This document shows positions 6,065-6,845 of a stretch of 6,845 bases of DNA, piece after piece (position 1 is the stretch's first letter; every line of letters starts with the position of its first letter). This DNA is from DAIOHQ01 sp036744635 (GTDB lineage Bacteria; Planctomycetota; Phycisphaerae; Tepidisphaerales; Tepidisphaeraceae): contig DAIOHQ010000253.1 of assembly GCA_036744635.1 (NCBI GenBank), forward strand, positions 1-6,845, given 5' to 3'. The position numbers and the translations under genes are program-made. Below the pieces are notes generated by a model, which was not told where the DNA came from, made no database searches, and saw only the letters and a program-made list of their open reading frames with translations.

Positions 6065-6140
6065 ATTCTTTAGAATTTTCGCGATGAGCCTTCGTCTCGT
6101 GTGAGAGTTCGTTTGCCGACGATTTTCACGCGATATGTTG

Positions 6141-6158
6141 CATCGGTTTGGGCCGATG
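6141..6158 (+). other. Short leader hairpin
   Basis: CATCGG (6141-6146) pairs exactly with CCGATG (6153-6158) around a six-base loop (TTTGGG). It lies between P1 and P2. Its role is unknown, and a stem of this size could arise by chance. Confidence 0.35.
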
Positions 6159-6211
6159 AAGCTGTAACGACGGTTTGTTGTGCGTCAATCAGGGTTTTGT
6201 GAAGAATCGAC

Positions 6212-6260
6212 AAAGATTTTTCCCTATACCCGTTGACACGGCCGGAATGAACGATATCAT
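6212..6260 (+). promoter_or_regulatory. rRNA operon promoter P2
   Basis: TTGACA (6233-6238) is followed after 16 bases by TATCAT (6255-6260). AAAGATTTTT (6212-6221) ends 11 bases before the -35, the same distance as the AT tract at P1. P1 and P2 also share TTGACAC, a GGA-A motif and AACG just before the -10, which supports both as real copies of one promoter design. A C-rich stretch (CGCCTCCC, 6263-6270) follows. Transcription would start near 6267. Confidence 0.75.
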
Positions 6261-6344
6261 TTCGCCTCCCGTGCGCGACCAAAGTTGTCGGACGGGGATC
6301 ATGACGACGGTAACGAAAGTTGCTGACGGCATTTGCAGTGAAGT

Positions 6345-6357
6345 TGCTCTTTGACAA
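6345..6357 (+). promoter_or_regulatory. boxA antitermination site
   Basis: TGCTCTTTGACAA matches the E. coli rrn boxA core TGCTCTTTAACAA at 12 of 13 positions. In the nascent rRNA leader this element binds NusB and NusE (S10) and makes RNA polymerase resistant to Rho-dependent termination. It lies about 80 bases downstream of the P2 start and 433 bases before 16S, so transcripts from both promoters carry it. No clear boxB hairpin was found beside it; CGAC/GTCG at 6276-6290 is only a 4-bp stem. Confidence 0.85.
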
Positions 6358-6430
6358 GTGAATAGTCGGATAGCCGCGAGGATGTGTGTTCAGAGGCGCT
6401 TTAGTACAGCGTGGTCTGGACGGTCGAAGT

Positions 6431-6454
6431 CGCTGCCTCTTAGCCGTGGCAGCG
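6431..6454 (+). other. Leader hairpin downstream of boxA
   Basis: CGCTGCC (6431-6437) pairs exactly with GGCAGCG (6448-6454) around a ten-base loop. AGAGGC (6392-6397) could compete by pairing with GCCTCT (6435-6440). This is a typical structured pre-16S spacer; the role is unknown. Confidence 0.5.
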
Positions 6455-6463
6455 CAATAAGAT

Positions 6464-6542
6464 CTCAAACATCCTTGTGGTGCACGCAATGAAAAGTGAT
6501 CCTTGATCATTTAATTTGAGTAAGCCATCGAAGATGTTTGAG
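6464..6542 (+). other. Leader stem with internal hairpin
   Basis: CTCAAACATC (6464-6473) is the exact reverse complement of GATGTTTGAG (6533-6542), enclosing 59 bases. Within it, AAGTGATC (6494-6501) pairs with GATCATTT (6505-6512) with one G-U pair and a three-base loop. The ten-base closing stem could serve as an early processing or folding unit of the pre-16S leader. Confidence 0.6.
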
Positions 6543-6643
6543 CCTTGCAACTCGGATGGATATTGCCTGCCGGATTATGTCTGGCTGGAGATGTTCATTC
6601 GACTGACCTGTCCAGCCCTAGCCGGCGGACGGGCAGTAACAAA

Positions 6644-6671
6644 AGTAGGTAGTTAGTCTTAACTGCCTGCT
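6644..6671 (+). other. 12-bp leader hairpin before 16S
   Basis: Bases 6644-6655 pair with 6660-6671 around a GTCT loop; two of the twelve pairs are G-U. The stem ends about 120 bases before the mature 16S 5' end. U-rich sequence does not follow, so it is not a terminator. It probably helps fold the precursor leader. Confidence 0.6.
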
Positions 6672-6790
6672 ATTGGACAAACTCGTTTCGAGGATAAACG
6701 CGAGCCCTGAAAGTGTAAGCCGTCATCAAAGCTGCGCATGCAAATGCAGGCTCCACATGGCGCGGCAGGAAGGACTCGTGCCAAGAAATT

Positions 6791-6845
6791 TAATTGAAGA
6801 GTTTGATCCTGGCTCAGCCTGAACGCTGGCGGCGTGGCTAAGACA
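6791..6845 (+). rRNA. rrs: 16S ribosomal RNA, 5' end only
   Basis: The universal bacterial 16S start AGAGTTTGATCCTGGCTCAG (the 27F site) is at 6798-6817, followed by GAACGCTGGCGGCGTGGCTA and AGACA to the window edge. By alignment with the E. coli gene, where this site begins at base 8, the mature 5' end is about 6791. About 55 bases are present. GGCGTGGCTAAGACA, in place of the E. coli GGCAGGCCTAACACA, resembles PVC-type 16S sequences, but this is too short for a firm assignment. The two promoters and boxA upstream belong to this gene. Confidence 0.97.

Larger units (their letters stand above)
5976..6790 (+). ncRNA. rRNA operon leader region (no protein gene seen)
   Basis: The stretch between the first rRNA promoter and mature 16S holds no credible protein gene. 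It carries a second promoter, a boxA site and a series of stem-loops, annotated separately. Such leaders are transcribed as part of the rRNA precursor, load antitermination factors at boxA and are removed by RNase III and other nucleases. The 3' half of the processing stem that encloses 16S lies beyond the window, so the cut sites cannot be placed. From P2 the leader is about 520 bases, from P1 about 815. Near its 3' end, GCTGCGCATG and CATGGCGCGGC (between 6731 and 6769) can pair imperfectly. Confidence 0.75.

Noticed and set aside
6070..6510. A 146-codon open frame on the minus strand in the rRNA leader
   Set aside because: It overlaps promoter P2, boxA and leader stems, has no recognisable domain, and lies antisense to a strongly transcribed region.

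Overview
The window reads as bacterial chromosome, probably from the PVC group (Planctomycetota or Verrucomicrobiota; Phycisphaerae-like is a guess). The reasons are the first 55 bases of a 16S rRNA gene at the right edge, a cluster of Gfo/Idh/MocA and sugar-isomerase genes of a kind abundant in those phyla, weak Shine-Dalgarno signals at several starts, and intergenic palindromes of types I recall from PVC and related environmental genomes. The phylum call rests on recall and on only 55 bases of 16S, so treat it as provisional.

Layout. Positions 1-165, minus strand: the 5' end of a LON substrate-binding-domain protein that runs off the left edge. Positions 166-451: a divergent intergenic region holding a perfect 26-bp inverted repeat at 354-416. 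Positions 452-3669, plus strand: three genes for a Gfo/Idh/MocA oxidoreductase, a TIM-barrel sugar phosphate isomerase/epimerase (1-base overlap of stop and start), and an AGE-family 2-epimerase of the cellobiose 2-epimerase type. A second long imperfect palindrome follows at 3683-3758. Positions 3803-5815: a 670-residue fusion of a Gfo/Idh/MocA dehydrogenase with a complete aldo/keto reductase, both with their active-site residues. Positions 5816-6790: a gene-free rRNA control region with two similar tandem promoters, a boxA antitermination site and many stem-loops. Positions 6791-6845: the start of 16S rRNA.

How the genes may work together. An NAD(P)-dependent sugar oxidoreductase next to a metal-dependent TIM-barrel isomerase/eliminase matches the gene pairing of 3-keto-sugar pathways (for example levoglucosan, C-glycoside and 3-keto-glycoside breakdown). 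The AGE epimerase would act on C2 of a reducing sugar, and the fused dehydrogenase/aldo-keto reductase could oxidise and reduce carbonyl groups within one polypeptide. The substrate cannot be read from the sequence. The rRNA operon downstream is on the same strand but has its own promoters and is functionally separate.

The most notable items are the two-enzyme fusion, the recurrence of different palindromic repeats in the gaps of the sugar cluster, and the repeated promoter module ahead of the 16S gene.
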